Assembly (NCBI RefSeq): GCF_016864375.1
Contig: NZ_CP069354.1
Location: 5,229,501-5,293,500 of the forward strand
Direction of reading: 5' to 3'
DNA length: 64,000 bases
Source of the DNA: Microvirga sp. VF16
GTDB taxonomy: Bacteria; Pseudomonadota; Alphaproteobacteria; Rhizobiales; Beijerinckiaceae
Below the pieces are notes generated by a model. That model was not told the DNA's origin. It saw only the letters and a program-made list of their open reading frames with translations, and searched no databases. Made by a program: the position numbers and the translations under genes. Of this stretch, positions 1 to 7,380 are shown one piece after another. How positions within the stretch are numbered: position 1 is the stretch's first letter; each line of letters starts with the position of its first letter.

Positions 1-1026
1 ACGGACGTCGTCATCATCGGTGCCGGGCCCGTGGGCCTGTTCGCCGTATTCGAACTGGGCCTCCTCGACATCAAATGCCATCTCATCGACATCCTGCCGA
101 AAGTGGGCGGCCAATGCGCCGAGCTCTATCCTGAGAAGCCGATCTACGACATTCCGGGCTTCCCAATGGTGACGGGCCAAGGCCTCGTCGACAACCTGAT
201 GGCGCAGATCGAGCCGTTTCACCCGACCTTCCACCTCAACGAGATGGTGGAGAGCCTGGAATCCATCGGTACGCCCGAGGCGCCGCTGTTCCGGGTCAAG
301 ACCTCCGAGAACGGCACCACCTTCACCTGCAAGGCGGTGATCATCGCGGCCGGCGGCGGATCGTTCCTGCCCAAGAAGCCGCCGATCGACAACATCGAGG
401 CCTATGAGGGCACGGGTGTGTACTATGCCGTGCGCAAGATGGAGATGTTCCGCAACAAGAATGTCCTCATCGTCGGCGGCGGCGATTCCGCCCTCGACTG
501 GACGGTGAACCTGCAGCCCATCGCCAAGCGCCTGACCCTGCTCCACCGCCGCGACGCTTTCCGCGCCGCACCCCACACGGTGGAGAAGATGCGTTCTCTC
601 GTGGCCTCCGGCGAGATGGATCTGCACCTCGGCCAGGTGAGCTCCCTCAAGGGTGAGTCTCCCGTTCTCGAGGGTGCCGTGATCCGCAAGGACGATGGCT
701 CGGAGTTCACCGTCGATTGCGACGTGATGCTGCCGTTCTTCGGCCTTACCATGAAGCTCGGCCCGATCGCCGATTGGGGCCTGAACCTGCACGAGAACCT
801 GATCCCGGTCGATACGGAGAAGTTCGAGACGAACGTCCCCGGCATCTTCGCCATCGGCGACATCAATACCTATCCGGGCAAGCTGAAGCTCATCCTCTCC
901 GGTTTCCACGAGGGCGCGCTGGCGGCTCAGAAGGTGCACCGCTACGTGTACCCTGAGAAGAAGCTCCTGTTCCAATACACGACGTCGTCGACGAGCCTGC
1001 AAAAGAAGCTCGGCGTGGCGGCCTAA
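1..1026 (+). CDS. Ferredoxin/flavodoxin-NADP reductase, thioredoxin-reductase-like type (5' end outside window)
   Basis: The reading frame is open from base 1, so the first codons lie to the left; very few residues seem to be missing. The FAD-binding dinucleotide motif VVIIGAGPVGLF is at the edge, a second nucleotide-binding motif NVLIVGGGDSALDW follows at about residue 155, and the C-terminal FAD motif GIFAIGDINTYPG is present. There is no CxxC redox pair between the two domains, which separates it from true thioredoxin reductase and fits the TrxR-like ferredoxin-NADP reductases that move electrons between NADPH and ferredoxin or flavodoxin in the cytoplasm. The C-terminal tail rich in aromatic and basic residues is typical of that family. 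The internal GTG at 31 is not the start. Confidence 0.85.
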   Translation, partial: TDVVIIGAGPVGLFAVFELGLLDIKCHLIDILPKVGGQCAELYPEKPIYDIPGFPMVTGQGLVDNLMAQIEPFHPTFHLNEMVESLESIGTPEAPLFRVKTSENGTTFTCKAVIIAAGGGSFLPKKPPIDNIEAYEGTGVYYAVRKMEMFRNKNVLIVGGGDSALDWTVNLQPIAKRLTLLHRRDAFRAAPHTVEKMRSLVASGEMDLHLGQVSSLKGESPVLEGAVIRKDDGSEFTVDCDVMLPFFGLTMKLGPIADWGLNLHENLIPVDTEKFETNVPGIFAIGDINTYPGKLKLILSGFHEGALAAQKVHRYVYPEKKLLFQYTTSSTSLQKKLGVAA

Positions 1027-1099
1027 GGGCTGAAAAGGGTTTGGGAACTGGCCCGTCTTCCTCTTGCGAAGCAGGCCGGTTCCTGAAACTCTCGCGGCC

Positions 1100-2338
1100 A
1101 TGACAAACGCGACAGATCTCACCCTCGGCCGCCGCGTGATGGCGATGATCGAGGAACTCGCCAAGCACACGGACGAACCCGGCCGCATCACTCGCCTCTA
1201 TCTTTCCGACGCGCACCGCAGGGCCGCGGACGCCACGCTCCGGCTGATGCAGGATGCGGGCCTGAACGCGCATATCGATGCGCTCGGCTCTGTGATCGGC
1301 CGCGTTGAGGGCGCCAATCCCGAGGCTCCCGCTCTCCTCATCGGATCCCATATCGATTCCGTCGTCGATGCCGGACGTTATGACGGCAATCTCGGCGTGG
1401 TGCTCGGCATCGCCGTGGTCGAAGCGCTGAAGCAGCAGGGCATCGTGCCGTCCTGTCCCATCGAGATCGTGGCCTTCGGGGACGAGGAGAATGTCCGCTT
1501 CCCCACGAACCTCTCCACGTCGCAGGCCCTGGCCGGCCGCTTCAACCCGGCCTGGCTCGACGGCAAGGATCAGGACGGGATCACCTTCCGTGATGCGCTG
1601 GTCCGCTTCGGCGGCGACCCGGAGGGCGCAGCGGCCCTCGCCCGCGATCCGGCGCGCTATCGCGGCTATCTCGAGGTGCATATCGAGCAAGGTCCGCTCC
1701 TGGAAGCGAAGGATCTGCCCGTCGGCATCGTCTCGGCCATCAACGGCATAACTCGGGCCCGTGCCAGCGTCATCGGCGAAGCGGGCCATGCGGGCACCGT
1801 GCCGATGACCATGCGTCGCGATGCGCTCGCGGCCGTCGCCGAGATGATCGGCATCGTGGAGCGTGCAGGCTCGACGCGCACCGACACGGTGGCGACGGTG
1901 GGCGTCGCTCAGGTGCAGCCCGGCGCGATCAACGTCATTCCAGCGCGCGTCGATTTCACTCTCGATGCCCGCTCGCCGGACGATGCTGTGCGTCTCGCCA
2001 TGGTCGAGGACATCGTGACCGAGTGCCACGTTGCCGCTCAGAAGCGCGGCGTCGAATTCACCATCGAGCCGTTCATGGAATCGCCCGCCACGCCGATGGA
2101 CAAAGAGCTGATCGGGCAGCTTGAGAATGCCGTGAAGAGCCTCGGCATCCAGCTGCTGCATCTTTCTTCCGGTGCAGGCCACGATGCGGTCGCGATGGCC
2201 AATCTCTGTCCCTCCGCTATGCTCTTCGTGCGCTGCAAGGGCGGCATCAGCCACAACCCGGCGGAGTCGATCACGACCGAGGATGCTGATGTGGCAGCGC
2301 GTGTGCTGATCGAGGCGGTCAAGCGGATCGCCGCTTGA
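1100..2338 (+). CDS. M20 family allantoate amidohydrolase / N-carbamoyl-amino acid hydrolase
   Basis: A 412-residue zinc-dependent amidohydrolase of the AllC/hydantoinase-carbamoylase group. Metal-binding signatures are GSHIDSVVDAGRYDG (about residues 82-96, with H84 and D95) and GDEENVRF (about 126-133); YLEVHIEQGPLLE and the late GAGHDAV segment complete the dinuclear metal site and dimerisation lid expected of the family. It would hydrolyse a carbamoyl group, either allantoate in purine breakdown or an N-carbamoyl amino acid in pyrimidine or hydantoin breakdown; the sequence alone does not decide. I chose ATG 1100 over an upstream TTG because homologues begin close to the first helix. The acetyltransferase gene follows after 10 bases, suggesting co-transcription. 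No other purine gene is nearby. Confidence 0.82.
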   Translation: MTNATDLTLGRRVMAMIEELAKHTDEPGRITRLYLSDAHRRAADATLRLMQDAGLNAHIDALGSVIGRVEGANPEAPALLIGSHIDSVVDAGRYDGNLGVVLGIAVVEALKQQGIVPSCPIEIVAFGDEENVRFPTNLSTSQALAGRFNPAWLDGKDQDGITFRDALVRFGGDPEGAAALARDPARYRGYLEVHIEQGPLLEAKDLPVGIVSAINGITRARASVIGEAGHAGTVPMTMRRDALAAVAEMIGIVERAGSTRTDTVATVGVAQVQPGAINVIPARVDFTLDARSPDDAVRLAMVEDIVTECHVAAQKRGVEFTIEPFMESPATPMDKELIGQLENAVKSLGIQLLHLSSGAGHDAVAMANLCPSAMLFVRCKGGISHNPAESITTEDADVAARVLIEAVKRIAA

Positions 2339-2348
2339 GGTTCGCCTG

Positions 2349-2798
2349 ATGATACATGCGCCGACAATCGCGTTCGTCGACGACGGGCAAACGCTCCACG
2401 AGGTGGTTCTCAACGGCGTCCGGAGTTTCAACAGAACCCTCTTCGCCAACCATCCGCCAGGTCAGGATGTCACCATCGCCATTCGCGATCCCGACAGCAG
2501 CGAGCCTGTCGGAGGGCTCTGCGGCCGCATGAATGGCGGCTGGCTTGCCATCGAGCTCCTCTTCGTGCCCGAGGCCTTTCGCGGGATGGGCCTTGCCACG
2601 CAGCTCATCGCGATGGCCGAGGAGGAAGCGCGCAACAGAGGCTGCCACTCGGCCTGGATCGATACGCTCAATCCCAAAGCGCTCAAACTTTACCAGCGCT
2701 TAGGATATGAGATCTTCGGCGAGCTCAAGGATTATCCTGTCGGCGGCAGCCGCTTCTTCCTGCAGAAGAAGCTCGGGCCGTTGCCTGAGACGGATTAG
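2349..2798 (+). CDS. GNAT family N-acetyltransferase
   Basis: A 149-residue single-domain acetyltransferase. The acetyl-CoA pyrophosphate-binding loop is visible as FRGMGLATQLIAMAEEEA (about residues 78-95), preceded by the beta strand IELLFVPEAF and followed by the typical C-terminal strand and helix DTLNPKALKLYQRLGYEIFG. It starts 10 bases after the hydrolase stop, and the GAGG just after that stop can act as its ribosome binding site, so translation is probably coupled. The substrate is not predictable. Its 3' end overlaps the convergent GNAT gene by 4 bases. Confidence 0.8.
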   Translation: MIHAPTIAFVDDGQTLHEVVLNGVRSFNRTLFANHPPGQDVTIAIRDPDSSEPVGGLCGRMNGGWLAIELLFVPEAFRGMGLATQLIAMAEEEARNRGCHSAWIDTLNPKALKLYQRLGYEIFGELKDYPVGGSRFFLQKKLGPLPETD

Positions 2799-3337
2799 CC
2801 GCGCCACTCATCCGCCAGCACGGCCCACCGTTCGTGATCGCGCCATTCGCCGTTGATCTTGAGATAACGCGGAGAGTAGCCTTCCTGACGAAAGCCGAGA
2901 CGCTTGACGAGAGCACGGGAAGGCCGGTTGCCCGGCTGAATATTGGCTTCGAGCCGATGCAGACCGAGTTCGCCGAAGGCATGTGAGACCACGAGGCTCA
3001 CGGCCTCGCTCATCAACCCGCGCCCGTTCATGCCGGCCATGCCGTAATAGCCCATATAGGCGCTCTGGAAAAAGCCTCGCACGATCTCGCTCAGGTTCAC
3101 GATTCCGACGATCCTGCCGCTCTCCCGCTCACGGGCAATGAAGCCGATGGAGCGGTCCCCGTCGCAGCGGGTGAGATAACCGAGGAAGCTCGCTTGATCG
3201 CGGCAGGGCGACACCCAGGGCTCATGCAGGTCGATGCTCGCGAGGTTGGCGGCAACCAACTCGGCAGCATCCGAAGCCTGAACGGGGCGAATGACAACGC
3301 GTGACAACATGGGATTCATTCCGGCTTCAGGAACCAT
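2795..3337 (-). CDS. GNAT family N-acetyltransferase, RimJ/RimL-like
   Basis: About 171-180 residues. VIRPVQASDAAELVAANL is the usual first strand and helix of RimJ/RimL-type enzymes, GYYGMAGMNGRGLMSEA carries the acetyl-CoA loop, and HRLEANIQPGNRPSRALVKR with LGFRQEGYSPRY is the hallmark C-terminal half. Such proteins acetylate N-termini of ribosomal proteins or small amines or antibiotics; the target here is unknown. Three in-frame ATGs (3337, 3319, 3310) are possible. The last gives the family-like start MLSRVVIRP and has a GGA 9 bases upstream, so the true protein may be nine residues shorter. Convergent with the preceding acetyltransferase. Confidence 0.78.
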   Translation of the reverse strand: MVPEAGMNPMLSRVVIRPVQASDAAELVAANLASIDLHEPWVSPCRDQASFLGYLTRCDGDRSIGFIARERESGRIVGIVNLSEIVRGFFQSAYMGYYGMAGMNGRGLMSEAVSLVVSHAFGELGLHRLEANIQPGNRPSRALVKRLGFRQEGYSPRYLKINGEWRDHERWAVLADEWRG

Positions 3338-3390
3338 GGCATAGACACATCGTTGTCGTCAGCCCCTTCTCAAAACATAAGGAATGCTCC

Positions 3391-3696
3391 ATGCGAGCCA
3401 TCATCCTCCCCGCCTTCGTCCTTGCTCTCGGCGCCGGTTTCCTTGCGGCACCGCAGGAAGCTCAAGCCCGCTTCGGCGCCGAGCAGCTGCAAGCGCCCAC
3501 ACTCGTCGACAACGTGCAATGCGTCACCCGCCGGATCCGCACCGTGGATCGGTTCGGACGTGTTTACTACCGCACGGTTCGCAATTGCGGCGCGCGGCCG
3601 GGATGGGTTGGTCCGAATCGCTGCCGCTGGGTCCGCGAACGTGTGGTGCGTCCCAACGGGCGCATCGTGTACCGCGAGGTCCGGCGCTGCCGCTGA
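3391..3696 (+). CDS. Small secreted protein of unknown function
   Basis: A 101-residue protein with a clear Sec signal peptide (MRAIILPAFVLALGAGFLAA followed by PQEAQA, cleavage probably after AQA at about residue 26). The mature part is small, very basic, and has the repeated patterns RRIRTVDRFGRVYYRTVRNC and VRPNGRIVYREVRRC with three or four cysteines, which could form disulphides in the periplasm. Short proteins of this pattern are common in Methylobacteriaceae and Bradyrhizobiaceae without a known role. The start is set by AAGGA about 8 bases before ATG 3391; an upstream in-frame start would destroy the signal peptide. A strong terminator follows. Confidence 0.7.
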   Translation: MRAIILPAFVLALGAGFLAAPQEAQARFGAEQLQAPTLVDNVQCVTRRIRTVDRFGRVYYRTVRNCGARPGWVGPNRCRWVRERVVRPNGRIVYREVRRCR

Positions 3697-3719
3697 TCGA
3701 ACTCCATATTAAGAACTCA

Positions 3720-3745
3720 GGGCCCGGAAACACCGGGCCCTTTTT
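3720..3745. terminator. Rho-independent terminator between convergent genes
   Basis: A perfect stem GGGCCCGG (3720-3727) / CCGGGCCC (3733-3740) with loop AAACA is followed on the plus strand by TTTTTG. It ends the small secreted protein gene and lies 9 bases beyond the stop of the convergent ammonia-lyase gene. Confidence 0.85.
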
Positions 3746-3748
3746 GTT

Positions 3749-5380
3749 TCACTCCAGTTCGCCGATGGCGCCCTCGACCGCTTCGACCACGGTGCCGGAG
3801 CGCACAAGGTCGAGCGCCTGGCGCATCTCGGTGGCGTACCAGCGGTCGCCTTCGAGCGCCGGCGGAATGACCGCGCGGATCGCTTCCATCGCCGCGCGCG
3901 ATCCCTTGCCCAGCGGATAATCCTTTGCGAGCGGCTCGACGAGGGTCAGCGCCTGCGCGGCCATCAGCAATTCGCCGGCTACGATCTGTTCCACGTTCTC
4001 GACGATGGTGCGGGCCTTGCGTCCGCACCAGGTCGAGTTGGAAACATGATCCTCGGCGTTGGACTTGCCCGGAATGGAATCAACCGAGCCCGGCGTCGCC
4101 AACCCGCGGTTTTCCATCACCAACGCCGACATCGAGCACTGCACCGTGGCAAAGCCCGTGTTGAGCCCGCGCTTGCCCGCAAGGAGGTTGCGCGGCAATC
4201 CGTAGGACATGGTGGGATCGATGAGGCGCGCGAGGCGCCGCTCGGAAATCGCCCCGAGATCGGCCATGGCGATGGCGAGCAGGTCCATGGCCTGCGCCAC
4301 ATATTGCCCATGGAAATGACCGCCGGAGATCGACACGTAGCCGCCCTGCCCATCGTCGAAGATCAGCGGGTTGTCGGTGGCGGAGTTCATCTCCGTGCCG
4401 ATGATGCGCTCCACATATTCCACCGCTTCGACAGCCGGCCCGTGAACCTGCGGCGTGCAGCGCAGGGAATAGACGTCCTGCACGCGAGGGCTGGCAGGCG
4501 TTCCAGGCTGGCGCGGCTCGTCGGGAAAGACGATGTCGCGCGCGGCTTGCGAGCAGCGCTTCGTGCCGTCCAGGATCCGAAGCAGGTTGCGCGCCACGCG
4601 GGCTTGGCCCGGATGCGGACGCGCCTTGTGCACGCGCGGATCGAAGGCCGCGAGCTCGCCGCGCATGGCCTCCAACGACAGGCTCATGGCGATGTCGGCC
4701 TGCTTGAGCAGACGCCGTGCATCGTTCGTGGCGAGCGCGCCGAGCGCGAGCGACGTGGTCGAGCCGTTGATGAGGGCCGAGGCGTCCTTCGCACCAAGAT
4801 CGAAATCAGGATCGAAGCCGGCCGCCTTTATCGCCTCGCGCGCCGGCATCCGGCGGCCGCGATAGATCATCTCGGCTTCCTCGAAACCGCAGACCGCACC
4901 CGCCATATGCGCGAGCGGCGCAAGATCGCCCGAGGCGCCGACGGAGCCCTTTTGCGGGATGACCGGATGCAGTCCGGCATTGAGGAAGGCGATGAGGCGC
5001 TCGACCAGTTCGACGCGCGGACCGGAATAGTTCGACGCGAAGGCGTTGGCGCGCAGCAGCATCATGGCGCGCGTCACGTCCTCGGCGAAGGGCTCGCCGA
5101 CGCCCGTGGCGTGGGCATAGACCGTCTTGCGCTGATAGGCCGCCATGTCGGCAATCAGCACGCGCTGGTCCTTGAACAGCCCAACGCCAGTGTTGAAGGC
5201 ATACATCAGCGGGGCGTCGTCATGCATCCAGGTGCGGTCGATATAATCACGCGTCGCGGCAATGCGCTCGCGCGCTTCGGGCGCCAGGGCGGCTTGGACA
5301 AATGCTCCCCGAGCGTCGGGGCGCGCCACGCGCACCACGTCCTGAATGCCGAGAGTGGCACCGTCGAGCTTGACCGTCAT
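3749..5380 (-). CDS. Histidine/aromatic amino acid ammonia-lyase family protein
   Basis: A 543-residue member of the HAL/PAL/TAL lyase family, which eliminates ammonia from an aromatic amino acid using the MIO group. The MIO-forming Ala-Ser-Gly is in GSVGASGDLAPLAH (Ser150), the catalytic tyrosine loop is YAFNTGVG (Tyr60), and the selectivity segment YAHATGVGEP resembles the SHAAGVGEP of histidine ammonia-lyases more than tyrosine lyases. It is somewhat longer than a standard HutH (about 510 residues). The start is supported by GAGGAA 8 bases upstream. No other hut gene (U, I, G, F) is adjacent, so a role outside histidine utilisation is possible. Histidine as substrate is an inference. Confidence 0.82.
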   Translation of the reverse strand: MTVKLDGATLGIQDVVRVARPDARGAFVQAALAPEARERIAATRDYIDRTWMHDDAPLMYAFNTGVGLFKDQRVLIADMAAYQRKTVYAHATGVGEPFAEDVTRAMMLLRANAFASNYSGPRVELVERLIAFLNAGLHPVIPQKGSVGASGDLAPLAHMAGAVCGFEEAEMIYRGRRMPAREAIKAAGFDPDFDLGAKDASALINGSTTSLALGALATNDARRLLKQADIAMSLSLEAMRGELAAFDPRVHKARPHPGQARVARNLLRILDGTKRCSQAARDIVFPDEPRQPGTPASPRVQDVYSLRCTPQVHGPAVEAVEYVERIIGTEMNSATDNPLIFDDGQGGYVSISGGHFHGQYVAQAMDLLAIAMADLGAISERRLARLIDPTMSYGLPRNLLAGKRGLNTGFATVQCSMSALVMENRGLATPGSVDSIPGKSNAEDHVSNSTWCGRKARTIVENVEQIVAGELLMAAQALTLVEPLAKDYPLGKGSRAAMEAIRAVIPPALEGDRWYATEMRQALDLVRSGTVVEAVEGAIGELE

Positions 5381-5464
5381 CGCTGTTCCTCACGTTGAAG
5401 AAAAAGGGATACCGGGGCTTCGGACGCGGTGCAACCATCGCGGCAAGATGACGTATCTCTCCCC

Positions 5465-5553
5465 GTCATCCCCGGGGCTTGCCCCGGGGATCCATGTCTT
5501 GGCCCCGCTGTGGGTCTGAAGACGTGGATGGCCGGATCACGTCCGGCCATGAC
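5465..5553. repeat. Intergenic palindromic repeat composite (gtcatcccc type)
   Basis: Two hairpins in tandem: gtcatccccggggcttgccc with cgggg, then ggatggccgg / ccggccatgac. An inverted copy with the same order of parts lies at 5987-6093. The family recurs in other intergenic gaps of this window. It is non-coding. Confidence 0.7.
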
Positions 5554-5711
5554 GGCGCGGGTGTCAAAGAGCCAGCACCGTGTGGCCCGCAGCTTGCGCT
5601 GCGAGCCTGAATGGTGATCGAGGGTGGCGCGACAGGCAGCCCGGCTCGATATGCGCTGGTGTGGGATGGAAGAGCCGAACTGCCTCTTCGCGCACGGCTT
5701 CTTGAGGCGGA

Positions 5712-5905
5712 CAGGAGAGGCCAGCTCAGTCAACCGCCGCAGGCGGTGACCGCTTGCTCAGCGGCGGCCTGCGACCGATCCCGACGACCGACCCACATCC
5801 TGGGCCTCCCGTCACCCGCACCTGCGTTCAGTGCGTGCACGGGACCGTGCCTGCTCCCACACTGCGACGCCTCGCGAGCGCGCCCCTCTCAGGAGCAGAT
5901 CTAAG
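5712..5905 (-). ncRNA. Candidate structured small RNA (possibly 6S RNA)
   Basis: No convincing protein is encoded here. On the minus strand a near-consensus sigma70 promoter (5911-5939) points into this segment, with a start expected near 5904. The predicted transcript can close on itself: GAGAGG (5890-5885) pairs with CCTCTC (5720-5715). Inside that, CGTCGCAG (in 5870-5860) pairs fully with CTGCGGCG (in 5742-5734) with one G-U. The arms contain local hairpins such as GCACGG-UC-CCGUGC. A rod of about 190 nt with inner bubbles fits the 6S RNA architecture, but I cannot confirm identity from memory. It carries no SRP core GGAAGGAAGCAG, no RNase P GAGGAAAGUC and no tmRNA tag. No clear U-tract terminator follows. 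Confidence 0.5.
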
Positions 5906-5910
5906 GCAAT

Positions 5911-5939
5911 GATATAGCCAAGATTGGGAATGATGTCAA
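5911..5939 (-). promoter_or_regulatory. Sigma70 promoter for the candidate small RNA
   Basis: Minus-strand TTGACA (5939-5934), a spacer of exactly 17 bases, then TATATC (5916-5911). This is the best sigma70-like promoter I saw in the window. No protein gene begins within 500 bases downstream, which argues for a non-coding transcript. Confidence 0.7.
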
Positions 5940-5986
5940 GAACAAAAGAAGAACAAAAGCTTCATCCCGGGCATGCGCCTCCGCGC

Positions 5987-6093
5987 GTCATGGCCGGCCT
6001 CGTGCCGGCCATCCACGTCTTTGCCGCGTTGTGGCTCCAAAGACGGGGATCCCCGGGACTGATCCCCGGATCAAGTCCGGGGACGGGGATGAC
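5987..6093. repeat. Intergenic palindromic repeat composite, inverted copy
   Basis: Reverse-orientation counterpart of the element at 5465-5553: ggccggcc hairpin with gtcatggccgg first, then aagacg, then ggatccccggg and ggggatgac. The two copies bracket the candidate RNA gene. Confidence 0.7.
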
Positions 6094-6126
6094 GGCAGAG
6101 GATGTCATGATGGACAGAGCATAACG

Positions 6127-6153
6127 AAAAAGGCCCCGGGAATGCCCGGGGCC
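6127..6153 (-). terminator. Rho-independent terminator of the ugpAEC operon
   Basis: Stem GGCCCCGGG (6132-6140) / CCCGGGGCC (6145-6153). Read on the minus strand it is followed by TTTTTCG. It lies 38 bases beyond the ugpC stop. Confidence 0.85.
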
Positions 6154-6190
6154 CTGAATGCTTCCTGCCGAAACGGCTGCAGCCGACTGA

Positions 6191-7267
6191 TCAGGCCTTG
6201 CCGAGGCGCTTCGTGGTCTGGGGGTCGAAGAGGTGGACGTTGGCAGGATCGACCGAGAGGGTCAGCTTGCGGGTATCCGCCGGGATCTGGCCGGTGGAGG
6301 CCTGCACGACGAATTCAGAGCCGGCGACCTTGCCGTGGAAGAGCTGGGTGGCGCCGAGCTCTTCGACAAAGTCCACGTCCATGGTGAGCGCGCTGGCGCC
6401 GCCGCCGCCTGCCTGCACGTCCTCAGGCCGCAGGCCCACCTCGACGGCAGATCCAGGAGTGAGGCCGTCACGCATGTCGGTGACATTGATCACCTGACCG
6501 CCGACCGACACGCGGCCGGGGCCTTCCACCTTGCCGGGCAGGATGTTCATGGGCGGCGAGCCGATGAAGGTGGCCACGAACCGCGTCTCAGGACGGCGGT
6601 AGACTTCGGACGGGCTGCCGACCTGCTCGATCTGGCCGCCCGACATCACCACGAGCTTGTCGGAAAGCGTCATCGCCTCGACCTGATCGTGGGTCACGTA
6701 GATCGACGTCACGCCCAGCGCCCGTTGCAGGCGCTTGATCTCGACGCGCATCTGGACGCGCAGCTTGGCATCGAGGTTCGAGAGCGGCTCGTCGAAGAGA
6801 AAGACCTGAGGCTTGCGCACGATGGCGCGACCCATGGCGACGCGCTGGCGCTGGCCGCCGGAGAGCTGGCGCGGCTTGCGGGCGAGGAAGGATTCGATGG
6901 CGAGGATGCGGGCTGCTTCCTTCACGCGCTTCTCGATCTCGTCCTTCGGCGTGCCGCGGTTCTTCAGGCCGTAGGCCATGTTGTCGTAGACGCTCATATG
7001 CGGATAGAGCGCGTAGTTCTGGAACACCATCGCGATGTCGCGATCGGCCGGCTCGACCTGATTCACGACGCGATCGCCGATCTTCACCTCGCCGGCGGAA
7101 ATCGTCTCGAGCCCCGCGATCATGCGCAGCAGCGTGGACTTGCCGCAGCCGGACGGGCCGACCAGCACGCAGAAGGAGCCATCCTCGATGCCGAGGGAAA
7201 CGCCCTTCACGGCCTCCACATTGCCCGTATAGATCTTTCTGACGGTATCGAGTGTTACCCCTGCCAT
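6191..7267 (-). CDS. ugpC: sn-glycerol-3-phosphate ABC transporter ATP-binding protein UgpC
   Basis: A 358-residue ABC ATPase of the MalK/UgpC type that energises the inner-membrane importer. It shows Walker A GPSGCGKST, Q-loop VFQNYALYPHM, signature LSGGQRQRVAMGRAI, Walker B VFLFDEPLSNLDA and the H-loop VTHDQVEAMTL. The C-terminal third (from about residue 235, SPPMNILPG) is the TOBE/OB regulatory domain of this subfamily. Start ATG 7267 (MAGVTLDTVRKIY) has AAGGAA 7 bases upstream; the frame stays open a little further upstream but without family similarity. It is the last gene of ugpBAEC and ends at a strong terminator. Substrate is inferred from the whole operon. Confidence 0.88.
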   Translation of the reverse strand: MAGVTLDTVRKIYTGNVEAVKGVSLGIEDGSFCVLVGPSGCGKSTLLRMIAGLETISAGEVKIGDRVVNQVEPADRDIAMVFQNYALYPHMSVYDNMAYGLKNRGTPKDEIEKRVKEAARILAIESFLARKPRQLSGGQRQRVAMGRAIVRKPQVFLFDEPLSNLDAKLRVQMRVEIKRLQRALGVTSIYVTHDQVEAMTLSDKLVVMSGGQIEQVGSPSEVYRRPETRFVATFIGSPPMNILPGKVEGPGRVSVGGQVINVTDMRDGLTPGSAVEVGLRPEDVQAGGGGASALTMDVDFVEELGATQLFHGKVAGSEFVVQASTGQIPADTRKLTLSVDPANVHLFDPQTTKRLGKA

Positions 7268-7380
7268 CGTTTCGTTCCTTTTAACCGCTGCCCGCGCTGC
7301 AATCGGCACCGGGCGAAAATTTCAATGATGAGAGAAAGACCCTTCCGCCAGAGCGGAAGGGTCTTGCGCGATTATCCGCG

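Noticed and set aside
890..2449. Long open frame on the minus strand (about 519 codons) opposite the M20 hydrolase gene
   Set aside because: Low-complexity Arg/His/Asp/Gly-rich product without any domain; a by-product of GC-rich codons on the other strand. The plus-strand frame has clear M20 motifs. The same holds for the large antisense frames at 4046-5398, 6233-7600, 9212-10639, 14071-15753, 20388-21854 and 45170-46483.
5611..5904. 97-codon plus-strand frame covering the RNA candidate
   Set aside because: No ribosome site, no motif, odd composition; the opposite strand has a near-consensus promoter and RNA-like pairing.
5712..5905. Identity as SRP RNA, RNase P RNA or tmRNA
   Set aside because: The SRP core with GGAAGGAAGCAG, the RNase P GAGGAAAGUC block and a tmRNA tag-coding stretch are all absent.
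5465..6093. Could the inverted repeats mark a transposon or insertion sequence?
   Set aside because: No transposase frame lies between them, the repeat family is found singly elsewhere in the window, and no target-site duplication was seen.
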